From: Kribbella pratensis
Lineage (GTDB): Bacteria > Actinomycetota > Actinomycetes > Propionibacteriales > Kribbellaceae
Direction of reading: 5' to 3'
DNA: 64,000 bases
Assembly (NCBI RefSeq): GCF_004366075.1
Contig: NZ_SODU01000003.1
Coordinates: 682,001-746,000, forward strand
Part shown: in pieces, positions 36,292-45,004 of the stretch
How the letters are laid out: every line of letters begins with the position of its first letter
Position numbering within the stretch: position 1 is the stretch's first letter
Notes under the pieces: model-generated
Database searches by the model: none
What the model saw: only the letters and a program-made list of their open reading frames with translations
Told to the model about the DNA's origin: nothing
Translations under genes and position numbers: made by a program

Positions 36292-37350
36292 TTAATGCGA
36301 CGGAGTCGCAGATGGAAACTCCTCGCGCTGAACCTGTGCGGAGTCCCGCCGGTCCCACGACATCGCCGACCAGGGCACCGCGAGTTCGTCCAGCGAGTCG
36401 ATCTCCCGCGGCCGCATCGACGCCATCGGCCGCGCCTCGGCGTGCCGGGCGAAGGCGGACTCGACGTACCGCGTGCCGGTGTCCGCGGCCAGGAAAACGT
36501 GTTTCCGGCCGCGGTCGCAGTTGTGCTCCCACAACGCCGACAGGTACGCCGCCCCGGCGGACAGCCCCGCGAAAACGCCGGACGTGCGGAGCAGATCCAC
36601 CGCCGCCGACATCGCATAGTCGAACGAGACCCAGTGCAACCGGTCGTACAGCTCGTGCCGCACGTTCCGGAACTCGATCGAGCTCCCGATCCCCGCGATG
36701 ATCATCTCCGGGTCCTGCGTGTGCCCGGCCCCGAACGTGATGCTCCCGAACGGCTGCACGCCGACCAGGTTCACGTCCCGGCCGCGCTCCCGCAGGTACG
36801 CCGCGATCGCGCCGGTCGAGGCGCCCGTACCGACACCGCCGACCAGGCACAGCGGACCGGTCGGCACCAGCTCCGCCACGAGATCCGCGATCGCGCCGTA
36901 CCCGAGGTAGTGGATGTCGTCGTGGTACTGCTGCATCCAGTGGTACGTCGGGTTGTCGCGGAGGATCTCGCCGATCCGGCGGACGCGCAGGTTCTGGTCG
37001 AGCTGCAGGTTGTTCGACGACGGCACCTGCTCGATGGTCGCGCCGAGGATCTCCAGCTGGATCTTGAGCGTCCGGTCGACCGTCGTGGAGCCGACGATGT
37101 GGCATTTCATCCCGTACCGGTGGCAGGCGAGCGCGAGCGCGTGCGCGTAGATCCCGCTCGAGCTGTCGATCAGCGTGTCACCGGGCCGGACCTGCCCGGT
37201 CTCCAGCAGCCGGCGGACGGCGCCGAGCGCGGAGTACACCTTCATGGTCTCGAACCGCAGGCAGATCAAGTCGTCCCCGGTGCCGGAACTGACGCGGATC
37301 GGGTCCGGGTCCTTGATGGCCTCCGCCAGGTGGTCGTGCAGTCGCGTCAT
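36292..37350 (-). CDS. Divergent cysteine-synthase-like PLP enzyme
   Basis: 352 aa fold-type II PLP enzyme. FETMKVYSALGAVRR holds K37, the likely PLP Schiff-base Lys; SSSGIYAHALAL (63-74) replaces the usual substrate loop TSGNTG; GGVGTGAS (171-178) is the phosphate-cup; TSGVFAGLSAGAAY near 290 matches the SAGA block. Overall it is nearer SbnA-like beta-replacement enzymes than CysK, but the CysK signature NPGSSVKDR is absent. It overlaps the ABC ATPase stop (ATGA) and precedes the DUF364 gene. Probable role: beta-substitution or beta-elimination building an amino-acid chelator; inference only. Confidence 0.82.
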   Translation of the reverse strand: MTRLHDHLAEAIKDPDPIRVSSGTGDDLICLRFETMKVYSALGAVRRLLETGQVRPGDTLIDSSSGIYAHALALACHRYGMKCHIVGSTTVDRTLKIQLEILGATIEQVPSSNNLQLDQNLRVRRIGEILRDNPTYHWMQQYHDDIHYLGYGAIADLVAELVPTGPLCLVGGVGTGASTGAIAAYLRERGRDVNLVGVQPFGSITFGAGHTQDPEMIIAGIGSSIEFRNVRHELYDRLHWVSFDYAMSAAVDLLRTSGVFAGLSAGAAYLSALWEHNCDRGRKHVFLAADTGTRYVESAFARHAEARPMASMRPREIDSLDELAVPWSAMSWDRRDSAQVQREEFPSATPSH

Positions 37351-38894
37351 CGGCGCGGTTCGCTCCTCGAGTCGGTTGTCAGCACGGGCGGAGTCTCTGC
37401 GGGCGGGGATTGGGGGTTGCCGATCCGGGTGGCTGCGACCAGCCGCCGGGTCAGCTCGTGGTGTGGCTCGGTCGTGATCGTCGCGGGCGGGCCTTGCTCC
37501 ACCACCCGGCCGGCGTCGAGGACCAGGACCCGGTCCGCGACGGCCGCGACCAGGCGCAGGTCGTGGCCGATCCAGATCAGCGCCGTACCGCGGTCCTTGA
37601 GCTCGGTCAGGAGGTCGAGTACGAGCGCCGTACCGTGGTCGTCGAGGGCGGTGGTGATCTCGTCGCAGATCAGTACGTCGGGGTTCGCCAGCACTGCTCG
37701 CGCGAGAGCCGCTCGTTGCAGCTCGCCGCCGGACAGCCGGCTCGGCGGGCGGGCGGCGGTGATCGCGGCGACCCCGAGACGGGCCAGCGTGGCGACGGCT
37801 TCGGCGTGCGCCTTGTCCGGCGCGAGTCCGCGCAGGCGTTGCGCCGTACGGGCGACCTGCTGGTCGACAGGACGGCGTTCGTCGAAGGAGCCACGGACCT
37901 CCTGCCAGACGTACTGGACGCGGCGGTGCTGGTCGCGGGTCCGCTTCCGGAGGACCGGGAGCGGTTCGTCGTCGAGCAGGATGGTGCCGGTGTAGCGCTC
38001 GTGCAGGCCGGCCAGGCAGCGGGCCAAGGTGGTCTTGCCGCTGCCGGAGCGGCCGACGACCCCGAGACAGGCGCCGGCGCGGACGGCGAGGTCGGCCTCG
38101 TGCAGGACGACGTCGCGCCCGCGGGGGCGCAGCGAGGCAGACAGGTTCATTGCCGTTAGCAACGGTTGTCCGGCAGCAGAGGTTCCCGTGACCTTCAGGT
38201 CCGGTGCAGGTGGGAGTACATCGGTGGCGATCACCTGACCGGCATCGAGGACGACAACACGGGATGCGAGGGCGCGGACCAGGTCGAGATCGTGACTGAG
38301 CAGCAAGATCCCGAGACCGGTGGCGGCGAGGTCCCTGAGTTCGTGGACGAGTTGCAGCCGGGTGATCGAGTCGAGACCGGTGCTCGGCTCGTCGAGCACG
38401 AGTACCTTCGGCCGGCAGGTGAGCGTTTGCGCGAGCGCCACTCGTTGCCGCTGGCCACCGGAGAACTGATACGGAAAACGTTTGAGGGTTGAGCGGTCTC
38501 CGGGCACCTGCGCCGCGCGGACGGCCTCGCGGGCGTCGCCGTCGTGCAGCTTCGCCAGCTCCTGCAGCGTCGTCCCGATCCGCCGGGCGGGGTTCAGCGC
38601 ACTGCCGGGATGTTGCGGCATGTACGCGACGACGCGGCCGCGTATCGATTGCGCGGCGGCAGTCACTCCGTTGCTGGCGACAACCAGCTGACCGTCTACC
38701 TCCACGTAACCGCCCAGTTGTACGCCGTCGGCATGTTCTCCTAGCAGCGCCAGCGCTGAGGTGGTTTTCCCCGACCCGGAGGCGCCGACGAGAGCGGTCA
38801 CCTCCCCCGCGACGACCTCGAACGAAACCCCGTCCACCAGCACCGCTTCCCCGGCGGTCGCGGACAACCCGGTCACGCGCACCACCGGCGTCAT
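37347..38894 (-). CDS. Fused double ATP-binding protein of a peptide/nickel-type ABC importer
   Basis: 515 aa carrying both ATPases of an Opp/Nik importer in one chain. Domain 1 (about 1-235): VGASGSGKTT, FSGGQRQRVALAQTL, LVLDEPSTGLD, LLSHD. Domain 2 (about 255-480): VGRSGSGKTT, LSGGELQRAALARAV, LICDEITTALDD, WIGHD. Q-loops MPQHPGSALNP and WQEVRGSFDERR are of OppD and OppF type. Domain 2 keeps the catalytic Glu. ATG 38894 overlaps the permease stop (ATGA), and its own stop overlaps the PLP gene. Confidence 0.93.
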   Translation of the reverse strand: MTPVVRVTGLSATAGEAVLVDGVSFEVVAGEVTALVGASGSGKTTSALALLGEHADGVQLGGYVEVDGQLVVASNGVTAAAQSIRGRVVAYMPQHPGSALNPARRIGTTLQELAKLHDGDAREAVRAAQVPGDRSTLKRFPYQFSGGQRQRVALAQTLTCRPKVLVLDEPSTGLDSITRLQLVHELRDLAATGLGILLLSHDLDLVRALASRVVVLDAGQVIATDVLPPAPDLKVTGTSAAGQPLLTAMNLSASLRPRGRDVVLHEADLAVRAGACLGVVGRSGSGKTTLARCLAGLHERYTGTILLDDEPLPVLRKRTRDQHRRVQYVWQEVRGSFDERRPVDQQVARTAQRLRGLAPDKAHAEAVATLARLGVAAITAARPPSRLSGGELQRAALARAVLANPDVLICDEITTALDDHGTALVLDLLTELKDRGTALIWIGHDLRLVAAVADRVLVLDAGRVVEQGPPATITTEPHHELTRRLVAATRIGNPQSPPAETPPVLTTDSRSEPRR

Positions 38895-39730
38895 CGCGCG
38901 CTCTCCACGAGACGGCGCGACCTGTGCACGAGTCGGTCGGCGAGGAGGTTGAAGCCCAACGTGAACGAGACGAGAAGGAGCGCCGGGGCGAGGACCGACC
39001 AGGGTTGGAGGAGCAGTCCTTCGCGGTTGCGGGACACGCTGACCGCCCAGTCCGGCGCGGTCGGGCTCAGACCGAGCCCCAGGAAGTTGACCGAGGCGAC
39101 GAGGAACACCGCGAGCGTGATCCGCGTGCCGAGATCCGCCGCGACCGGACCGAGGACCGAGCGTCCGACGTACCCGAGCTGGATCGTGAACCACGACTCC
39201 CGTTGCATCCGGAGCGCCTCGACCACCGGCCCGCTGGCCGCGTCCAGGGCAGCCGCTCGGACGAGTCGCGCGACGGTCGGGACGTTCACCATCGCTACGG
39301 CCACGGTGATTGCGATCGCGGACGCGCGCCAGCCGACCGCGACCACGCTGATCACGAGGAGGGACGGGAGCGGCAGCAGTACGTCGAGAGGCCGCATCAT
39401 GCCTTCGTCCAGCCACCGATGCCGGGTCGACGCGGCCGTGAGTCCGATCAGTCCACCGATCAGATACGCCAGCACCACCGCACCGATCGCCATCCCCAAC
39501 GCCGACCGCCCGCCGACGAGCAACAACCCCAGAACATCCCGGCCCAACCCATCCGTCCCCAACACGCCCTCGGGCGAGTAGGGCAGGCCGGGCCGAGCGT
39601 CGTACGGCAGCAGCGGCCCCAGCACTGCAACAACCAACGGCACCGCAACCAGTCCCACCGACACGCCGACTGACACGCCGCGCGGCATCCGCAGGCGTCG
39701 ACCGCTGGCGACACGCTCGCGCGGACTCAT
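38891..39730 (-). CDS. ABC transporter permease (DppC/NikC type)
   Basis: 279 aa with a basic N-terminus, five to six membrane helices and the LGTDGLGRDVLGLLLVGGRS segment that is the hallmark of DppC/OppC/NikC permeases; the EAA-like loop is EALRMQRESWFTIQLGYVGR. ATG 39730 overlaps the preceding permease (ATGA). Inner-membrane half-channel of the operon's importer. Confidence 0.93.
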   Translation of the reverse strand: MSPRERVASGRRLRMPRGVSVGVSVGLVAVPLVVAVLGPLLPYDARPGLPYSPEGVLGTDGLGRDVLGLLLVGGRSALGMAIGAVVLAYLIGGLIGLTAASTRHRWLDEGMMRPLDVLLPLPSLLVISVVAVGWRASAIAITVAVAMVNVPTVARLVRAAALDAASGPVVEALRMQRESWFTIQLGYVGRSVLGPVAADLGTRITLAVFLVASVNFLGLGLSPTAPDWAVSVSRNREGLLLQPWSVLAPALLLVSFTLGFNLLADRLVHRSRRLVESAR

Positions 39731-40665
39731 CGGAGCAGCGCCGTTCGGGGGACCAACCGGTTGCAGACGAGGTCTGCGCCAAGGTTGATGAGGAGGGCCG
39801 CGACGGCCAGTACGAGCGTCAGGCCCTGGACGGTCGGTATGTCTCGGGTCTCCACGCCGTCCACGAGCGCTGTGGCGAAGCCGGGGATGGCGAAGATGGC
39901 TTCGACGACCAGGACACCACCCAGGAGGGTGTCGCCGGTGCGGGCGAGTTCTTGTACGCCGGGAACGGCCGCGTTCGGGAGGACGTGGCGGAGCAGGAGT
40001 TGACGGCGTGGGATGCCGAGCCGTCGGGCCTGCGTCACGTACTCGGCGTTCAGAGCGGCAACTGTCCCGGCGCGGACCTGACGCGACAGCAGGCAGACCG
40101 TCCGGCCGAAGAGTACGGCGATGGGAAGGATCAACAGGGCCGGCGAGGACAGGAGGTTGCCGCCGATCCACGTCGCCGGCAACCAGCCGAGTTTCAGCGA
40201 GAACACGGCGACCAGGACGACCGCGATCACGAAGTCCGGGATCGCCGACAACGCCAACGTGATCGACGTGATCGCACGGTCGACGCGTCCGTTCTCACGG
40301 GTCCCCATCACGATGCCCAGGGCGACGGCCAGCGGTACGACGATCGCTAGCGTTGCTAGCGTGAGGACGAGTGTCGCGCCGATCGAGTGCCGCACGATGT
40401 CGACCACAGGTCCCCCGCTGATCAACGACGTACCCAGATCGCCGGTCAGCACATTGCCCAGCCAGTGCACGAACCGCTCGACAGGAGGCTGGTCGAGACC
40501 GAGCTCGGCGCGAAGCGCAGCGACCTGCGACGGCGTCAGCGTCTCGGTGAACCGCAGGTCCGCCGCATCTCCCGGCAGCAACGACGTCAGGACGAACACG
40601 AGCACCGAGAGCACAGCCAACTGAACGATCGCGAGCCCCGCCCGTTGGGCGGCGTACGACCGCAT
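39727..40665 (-). CDS. ABC transporter permease (DppB/NikB type)
   Basis: 312 aa. N-terminal AQRAGLAIVQLAVLSVLVFV helix, GDAADLRF and GDLGTSLISGGPV segments, six membrane helices and the coupling loop YVTQARRLGIPRRQLLLRHV identify the DppB/NikB group. Its ATG directly follows the binding-protein stop with no gap (TGAATG). With the DppC-type permease it forms the translocation pore. Confidence 0.93.
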   Translation of the reverse strand: MRSYAAQRAGLAIVQLAVLSVLVFVLTSLLPGDAADLRFTETLTPSQVAALRAELGLDQPPVERFVHWLGNVLTGDLGTSLISGGPVVDIVRHSIGATLVLTLATLAIVVPLAVALGIVMGTRENGRVDRAITSITLALSAIPDFVIAVVLVAVFSLKLGWLPATWIGGNLLSSPALLILPIAVLFGRTVCLLSRQVRAGTVAALNAEYVTQARRLGIPRRQLLLRHVLPNAAVPGVQELARTGDTLLGGVLVVEAIFAIPGFATALVDGVETRDIPTVQGLTLVLAVAALLINLGADLVCNRLVPRTALLR

Positions 40666-42207
40666 TCAGGCCAGCCACACCTTGTCGAACCGGCCCTGGT
40701 CCAAGGTGTTCGGCGGCACCGCCTGCACCCCCTGCACCTTCGACGACACCGCGATCAGGTAGTCCGGCAGCCCCCACGCGAGGATCCCGCCCTCGTCCCG
40801 CACGGTCCTCTGCAGTACGCCGTACTTCGCCGACCGCTCCTCCTCCGACGTCACCGCCCGCGCCGCCGCGAACGCGGTATCGAACGCCGGCCGCCGCCAA
40901 TGCGTCACGTTGAACGGCGAATGCGACAGCAACCGATCGGTGACGTACTGCGGAATCGGCATCGCTCCCGACCGATGGTTGCCAATGGCCCCCTTCGTGA
41001 GCAGGTCCTTCGCGTAGGTCTGCGGGCTCCCGGTCGTCACCTTCAACCGCACCCCCGCCTCCGCAACCTGCTCCGCGAACAGCGTCGCCGCCTCCACAAA
41101 TCCGGCCGACGCGTCCGCGGTGAAGATCTCCACCTCTTTGCCCGCCAGCCCCGCCTTCTTCAGCAAGCTCTTCGCCTGGTCGACATCACGCTCGCGGGCC
41201 GGCAGATCGGCCGGATAGTACTGATACCCCTTGCCGAACAGGTCGTTCCCCACCTCACCCCGCCCGGCGAGGACCACGTCCACCAGCCGCTGCCGGTCCG
41301 CGACCAGCTTGAACGCGAGCCGTACGTCGGGATTGTCGAACGGCGGCCGGTCGACCTTCATCACGAACGCCTGCATCGTGCTGGCCTTCGCCGCCACGAT
41401 CCGCACCGTCTTGCCGGCCTCCGCGGTCCGCGCGAACGTCGCGGTCATGTCGTTGGCGTACTCCGCCTGACCACCCTGTACGGCGTTCGCCCGCGCCTCG
41501 GAGTCCGCCGAGAGAATGTGCAGCTCCTCGATCCGCGCGGGCTCGTCCCAGTAGCCGTCGTACCTCGAAGCGACCATCGAGCGGCCGGCCTCGAACGACA
41601 CGTACCGGAAGGCTCCCGTGCCGACGGGCTTGGTGGGATCCTTGAACCCGTTCCGCACGATCTGCGTGCCGATTCCGGCCAGCAGCGCGGGGAACTCCGC
41701 GTTCGGCTGGTTCAGCACCAGCTCGACCGTCGACGGGCCGATCGCCTTGCTGCGCTTGAGATCCAGCGTCGCGAGCGACGACTGCGCGACCCGCTCCGGT
41801 ACGGCGGGATCCACGATCCGGGCGATGCTGTACAGGACGTCCTCGGCGACGAGTTTCGCGCCGTCGTGGAAGGTCGCGTCGCGCAGACTGAACCGCCAGG
41901 TGGTCGCGGTCCCGTCGTGTTCCCACTTCGACGCGAGCCGCGGTACCGGCTTCAGATCCGGGCCGAGTTCGACCAGCTTCTCGTAGATCGCCTTGTGCCG
42001 CGCGATGTCCACGAACAGGCTCTGCACGTGCGGGTCGAGCACCTCCTTCGCCCCGCCGCCGGCGTACACGGCCCGCAACCGTCCGCCCTGCCTGGGTTGC
42101 GCGGCCGCACCCCCGTCCGCCCCACATCCGGTGATCGCCGCCAGCCCGGCAACCCCGGCCATCCCCAGGAACCCACGCCTACCCAAAGCCTCGGACACGC
42201 GCCACAT
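40666..42207 (-). CDS. Substrate-binding lipoprotein, family 5 (peptide/nickel/metallophore type)
   Basis: 513 aa from ATG 42207 (AAGG five bases ahead; GTG 42213 is the alternative). N-terminus GRRGFLGMAGVAGLAAITG-C has a twin-arginine pair and a lipobox, so it is a probable Tat lipoprotein. Mature part shows SBP family 5 blocks: WRFSLRDATFHDGAKLVAED, VGTGAFRYVSFEAGRSMVAS, NPDVRLAFKLVADRQRLVDV. Family 5 proteins bind peptides, Ni chelates or metallophore-metal complexes. First gene of the operon, 13 bp from the Zur-like box. Confidence 0.92.
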   Translation of the reverse strand: MWRVSEALGRRGFLGMAGVAGLAAITGCGADGGAAAQPRQGGRLRAVYAGGGAKEVLDPHVQSLFVDIARHKAIYEKLVELGPDLKPVPRLASKWEHDGTATTWRFSLRDATFHDGAKLVAEDVLYSIARIVDPAVPERVAQSSLATLDLKRSKAIGPSTVELVLNQPNAEFPALLAGIGTQIVRNGFKDPTKPVGTGAFRYVSFEAGRSMVASRYDGYWDEPARIEELHILSADSEARANAVQGGQAEYANDMTATFARTAEAGKTVRIVAAKASTMQAFVMKVDRPPFDNPDVRLAFKLVADRQRLVDVVLAGRGEVGNDLFGKGYQYYPADLPARERDVDQAKSLLKKAGLAGKEVEIFTADASAGFVEAATLFAEQVAEAGVRLKVTTGSPQTYAKDLLTKGAIGNHRSGAMPIPQYVTDRLLSHSPFNVTHWRRPAFDTAFAAARAVTSEEERSAKYGVLQRTVRDEGGILAWGLPDYLIAVSSKVQGVQAVPPNTLDQGRFDKVWLA

Positions 42208-42219
42208 CCTCACCTTTAG

Positions 42220-42234
42220 TGAAAACGATTGTCA
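42220..42234. promoter_or_regulatory. Zur-like palindrome upstream of the metallophore-like operon
   Basis: TGAAAACGATTGTCA is a 15-bp imperfect palindrome (TGAnAA...TTnTCA) close to the TGAAAATnATTTTCA-type operator described for actinobacterial Zur repressors. It ends 13 bp before the start codon of the binding-protein gene, where a bound repressor would block initiation. It stands out as AT-rich in GC-rich surroundings. Identity as Zur rather than Fur or another metalloregulator is inference. Confidence 0.6.
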
Positions 42235-42417
42235 AATCCAGCGCGCATCCGAACCCGACGCGATCATTCTTTCGGGCACACTCCACCCAGCGCCCGCCGT
42301 AACGGCGTGTCACCACCGCCTACCCCCGAGTACCTGGAACGACCCCCAGCCATGAGCACTCGAATCGCAGATCGGATGGTTAGACGCTGACCGGAACGCC
42401 TCGGCGGACCGGTGTGC

Positions 42418-43359
42418 TCATCGCAGGGTGAGTGGGGTTGTGGAGGCGACGCGGGTCAGCTTCTGTGGGTTGCGGACGTAGTAGAGGCCGGTGATGTGGT
42501 TGTTCTCGACGCGGATCGCCAAGATGCCGTCGAACTCGCCGTTCACGTGGACGAGCAATGCCGGATTGCCGTTGACCACGGTGGCCTCGCAGGTGATCGC
42601 GGCTTCCGCCTTGGCGGTGCCGCCGAGGTAGTAGCGGGCCACCTTCTCGGCACCGATGACCGGCTGTGGCGCGGCCGTCTTCACGCCGCCACCGTCGCTC
42701 ACCAGGACGACCTCGGGGGCGAGCACATCGAGTAGGCCCTGCAGATCCCTGGTTTCCAGTGCGCGCTGGAACGTCTCCAGAGCCGCCCGAGCCTGGCCGG
42801 CAGAAATGGTCTCGCGCGGGCGACGGGCGTCGACATGCCGGCGGGCGCGGTGCGCGATCTGACGGACGGTCGCGGGACTCTTGCCGACGGCGGCCGCCAC
42901 CTCGTCGTAGCTGACACCGAAAACCTCGCGCAGCACGAACACGACACGTTCGGTCGGCGAGAGGCTCTCCAGGACGAGCATGAGCGCCATCGACACGCTC
43001 TCGGCGAGCTCGGCGTCCTCCGCCACGTCCGGCGTGGTGAGCATCGGCTCGGGAAGCCAAGCGCCGACGTACGTCTCCTTGCGACGCTTCATGGTGCGCA
43101 GCCGGTTGAGCGACTGCCGGGAGGTGATCCTGACCAGGTAAGCACGCCGGTCGGACACCTCGCTCACATCGACCTTGATCCAGCGCAGCCAGGTTTCCTG
43201 GAGCACGTCCTCGGCGTCGGCTGCCGAGCCGAGGATCTCGTAGGCGACGGTGAACAGCAGGTTGCGGTGGGCAACGAAGGCGTCGGTGGCGGAGTCCATC
43301 TGGCAGCCGTCGAGAGGCGGTCCGCCGGAACCCGACGCTACCTCGCTGTGCTCGTTCAT
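42418..43359 (-). CDS. ECF sigma factor, ECF41 group with SnoaL-like extension
   Basis: 313 aa from ATG 43359 (GGGAG upstream). Sigma region 2 about 20-90 (ADAEDVLQETWLRWIKVDVS), region 4 about 145-195 (SLSPTERVVFVLREVFGVSY), then a C-terminal SnoaL-like domain of about 115 residues that begins LQGLLDVLAPEVVLVSDGGG-VK, the DGGGK-like motif of ECF41. In this group the extension replaces the anti-sigma. Typical partner genes are oxidoreductases or decarboxylases, here the divergent SDR gene. Confidence 0.92.
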   Translation of the reverse strand: MNEHSEVASGSGGPPLDGCQMDSATDAFVAHRNLLFTVAYEILGSAADAEDVLQETWLRWIKVDVSEVSDRRAYLVRITSRQSLNRLRTMKRRKETYVGAWLPEPMLTTPDVAEDAELAESVSMALMLVLESLSPTERVVFVLREVFGVSYDEVAAAVGKSPATVRQIAHRARRHVDARRPRETISAGQARAALETFQRALETRDLQGLLDVLAPEVVLVSDGGGVKTAAPQPVIGAEKVARYYLGGTAKAEAAITCEATVVNGNPALLVHVNGEFDGILAIRVENNHITGLYYVRNPQKLTRVASTTPLTLR

Positions 43360-43419
43360 ACCTGCTCCCGGTTGTTGCTTCTCAGCCTGCTTTGCCACAA
43401 GACACCGGCCCTCACCTCC

Positions 43420-43468
43420 GCGTGACACGCCTGCCGGGTGGGCTGCGTCACACCTCTGCGGTGTCACA
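43420..43468. promoter_or_regulatory. TGTCAC-type elements between the ECF41 and SDR genes
   Basis: TGTCACA occurs on the plus strand at 43462-43468, facing the SDR gene 65 bp away, and CGTGTCACG on the minus strand at about 43421-43429, facing the sigma gene and followed after 16 bases by TGTC. ECF41 promoters carry a TGTCACA -35 and a CGTC -10, so both divergent genes may be read by this sigma. The plus-strand -10 match is weak. Confidence 0.4.
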
Positions 43469-43532
43469 AAGCGCGGGTTTGCGGTGCCTCATGGTCGTCA
43501 GTTCGGCCAACGCAGGTAGGAAGGTAAACATC

Positions 43533-44387
43533 ATGAGCAAGGTCTGGTTCGTCACTGGATCGTCCCGCGGCCTCGGCCGCGAATTCGTCGAGGCGGCCCT
43601 GTCGCGCGGCGACAAGGTCGCCGCGACTGCCCGCAGTACCGCGAGCTTCGACGAGCTGGTTGGCAACTACGGCGACGCGGTGCTCCCGCTCGCGCTGGAC
43701 GTCACCGACAAGGCGGCCGTCTTCGGCGCGGTGGAGCAGGCCGTGGCGTACTTCGGCCGCCTCGACGTCATCGTGAACAACGCCGGCTACGCCCAGATCG
43801 GTGCGGTCGAGGAACTCGCCGAGCGCGAGCTGCGTGACCAGCTCGAGACCAATCTGTTCGGTGCGGTGTGGGTGATCCAGGCCGCGCTGCCCTTTCTGCG
43901 CGGGCAGCGCTCCGGGCACATCATCCAGCTGTCCTCGGCCGCCGGTCTCGTCGCGATGCCCCTCGGCGGCGCCTACCACGCCTCCAAGTGGGCCCTGGAA
44001 GGTCTGAACGAGGCGCTCGCCGGTGAGGTCGCCGACTTCGGCGTCAAGGTCACCATCGTCGAGCCCGGCGGCTTCGCCACCAGGAACGGCAAGAACCCCG
44101 ATCCACTCGCCAACGGTCACATGGCAGACAAGGATCCGGCGTACGACGGCCTCCGCCTCCGACTCGGCGCGGCCACCGGCAAGCAGCCCGCTGGTGATCC
44201 CGCCGCGGCGGCGCAGGCACTCCTCAAACTCGCCGACTCCGACCACCCGCCGTTGCGGGTGCTGTTCGGGCAGGGCTTCTACCCGATGATCCAGCAGGCC
44301 TACGCCGATCGGCTCAAGACCTGGGCCGACTGGCAGGACCTTTCGGCGGAAGCTCAGGGCGATCTCGACCAAGCAGCCTCACGGTGA
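43533..44387 (+). CDS. Short-chain dehydrogenase/reductase (SDR)
   Basis: 284 aa classical SDR: TGSSRGLG cofactor loop (residues 7-14), NNAGYAQ, catalytic Ser in IQLSSAAGL and Tyr/Lys in YHASKWALEGL. The Thr/Arg positions after the Gly-rich loop (ATARST) suggest NADPH. ATG 43533 follows AGGAAGG at 8 bases. Divergent from the ECF41 gene and probably its target. Substrate unknown. Confidence 0.93.
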   Translation: MSKVWFVTGSSRGLGREFVEAALSRGDKVAATARSTASFDELVGNYGDAVLPLALDVTDKAAVFGAVEQAVAYFGRLDVIVNNAGYAQIGAVEELAERELRDQLETNLFGAVWVIQAALPFLRGQRSGHIIQLSSAAGLVAMPLGGAYHASKWALEGLNEALAGEVADFGVKVTIVEPGGFATRNGKNPDPLANGHMADKDPAYDGLRLRLGAATGKQPAGDPAAAAQALLKLADSDHPPLRVLFGQGFYPMIQQAYADRLKTWADWQDLSAEAQGDLDQAASR

Positions 44388-44478
44388 ACAACCGCACCGA
44401 TCACCCTCGGACGGCCGATGGGATCCTGCAGACGGTCACCGAGAAGGCGGTCGCGTAGCCCTCCGGCGCGTGGCCGGG

Positions 44479-44961
44479 TTACTCGTCGCAGTCGGGGCTG
44501 GCGCAGGTGGTGGGGAGGTTGGCAGCGATGCGGTTGAGGAGGATGGTGAGCTGGGCCTGCTCGTCCGCGGTCAGGTGGTCGAGGAAGTAGGTGCGGACGG
44601 CGGCGACGTGGTCGGGGGCGGCGGATTCGATCGCCTTGCGGCCGAGTGCGGTGAGGCGGACCATCGAGCCGCGCGCGTCCGAGGTGCATTCCTCACGGGT
44701 GACCAGGCCGCGCTTCTCCATCCGGCTGACCTGGTGCGACAAGCGGCTGCGTTCCCAGCCGACCGAACGGCCGAGGTCGCGGGTGCGGAGCAGGCCGTCC
44801 TCGGCCTCGGACAGCGGGTGCAGCAGCGCGTAGTCGGCGCCGGACAGGCCCGAGTTCGTGATCATCCGGGCCTCGAGGGCACGCATCAGTTCGCGATGCG
44901 TGTCACGGTACGACTGCCAGAGCCCCGCCTCCTGCGCCCCGAGCCATTCCGGTTCCTTCAT
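44479..44961 (-). CDS. MarR-family transcriptional regulator
   Basis: 160 aa. Winged helix about 55-115 (RTRDLGRSVGWERSRLSHQV recognition helix, wing TSDARGSMVRLTALG). The C-terminus has two Cys (TTCASPDCDE). It lies 43 bp after the copD stop on the same strand. A palindrome TGACATGTCA at 44985-44994, 24 bp upstream of the ATG, is a candidate autoregulatory operator. Ligand unknown. Confidence 0.88.
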   Translation of the reverse strand: MKEPEWLGAQEAGLWQSYRDTHRELMRALEARMITNSGLSGADYALLHPLSEAEDGLLRTRDLGRSVGWERSRLSHQVSRMEKRGLVTREECTSDARGSMVRLTALGRKAIESAAPDHVAAVRTYFLDHLTADEQAQLTILLNRIAANLPTTCASPDCDE

Positions 44962-44984
44962 CCATCCATTGTACGGACGGACGT

Positions 44985-44994
44985 TGACATGTCA
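44985..44994. promoter_or_regulatory. Palindrome ahead of the MarR gene
   Basis: TGACATGTCA is a perfect 10-bp palindrome 24 bp upstream of the MarR start, in the 43-bp gap after copD. A MarR dimer could bind here and repress its own gene. Confidence 0.4.
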
Positions 44995-45004
44995 CCGACT
45001 CACG

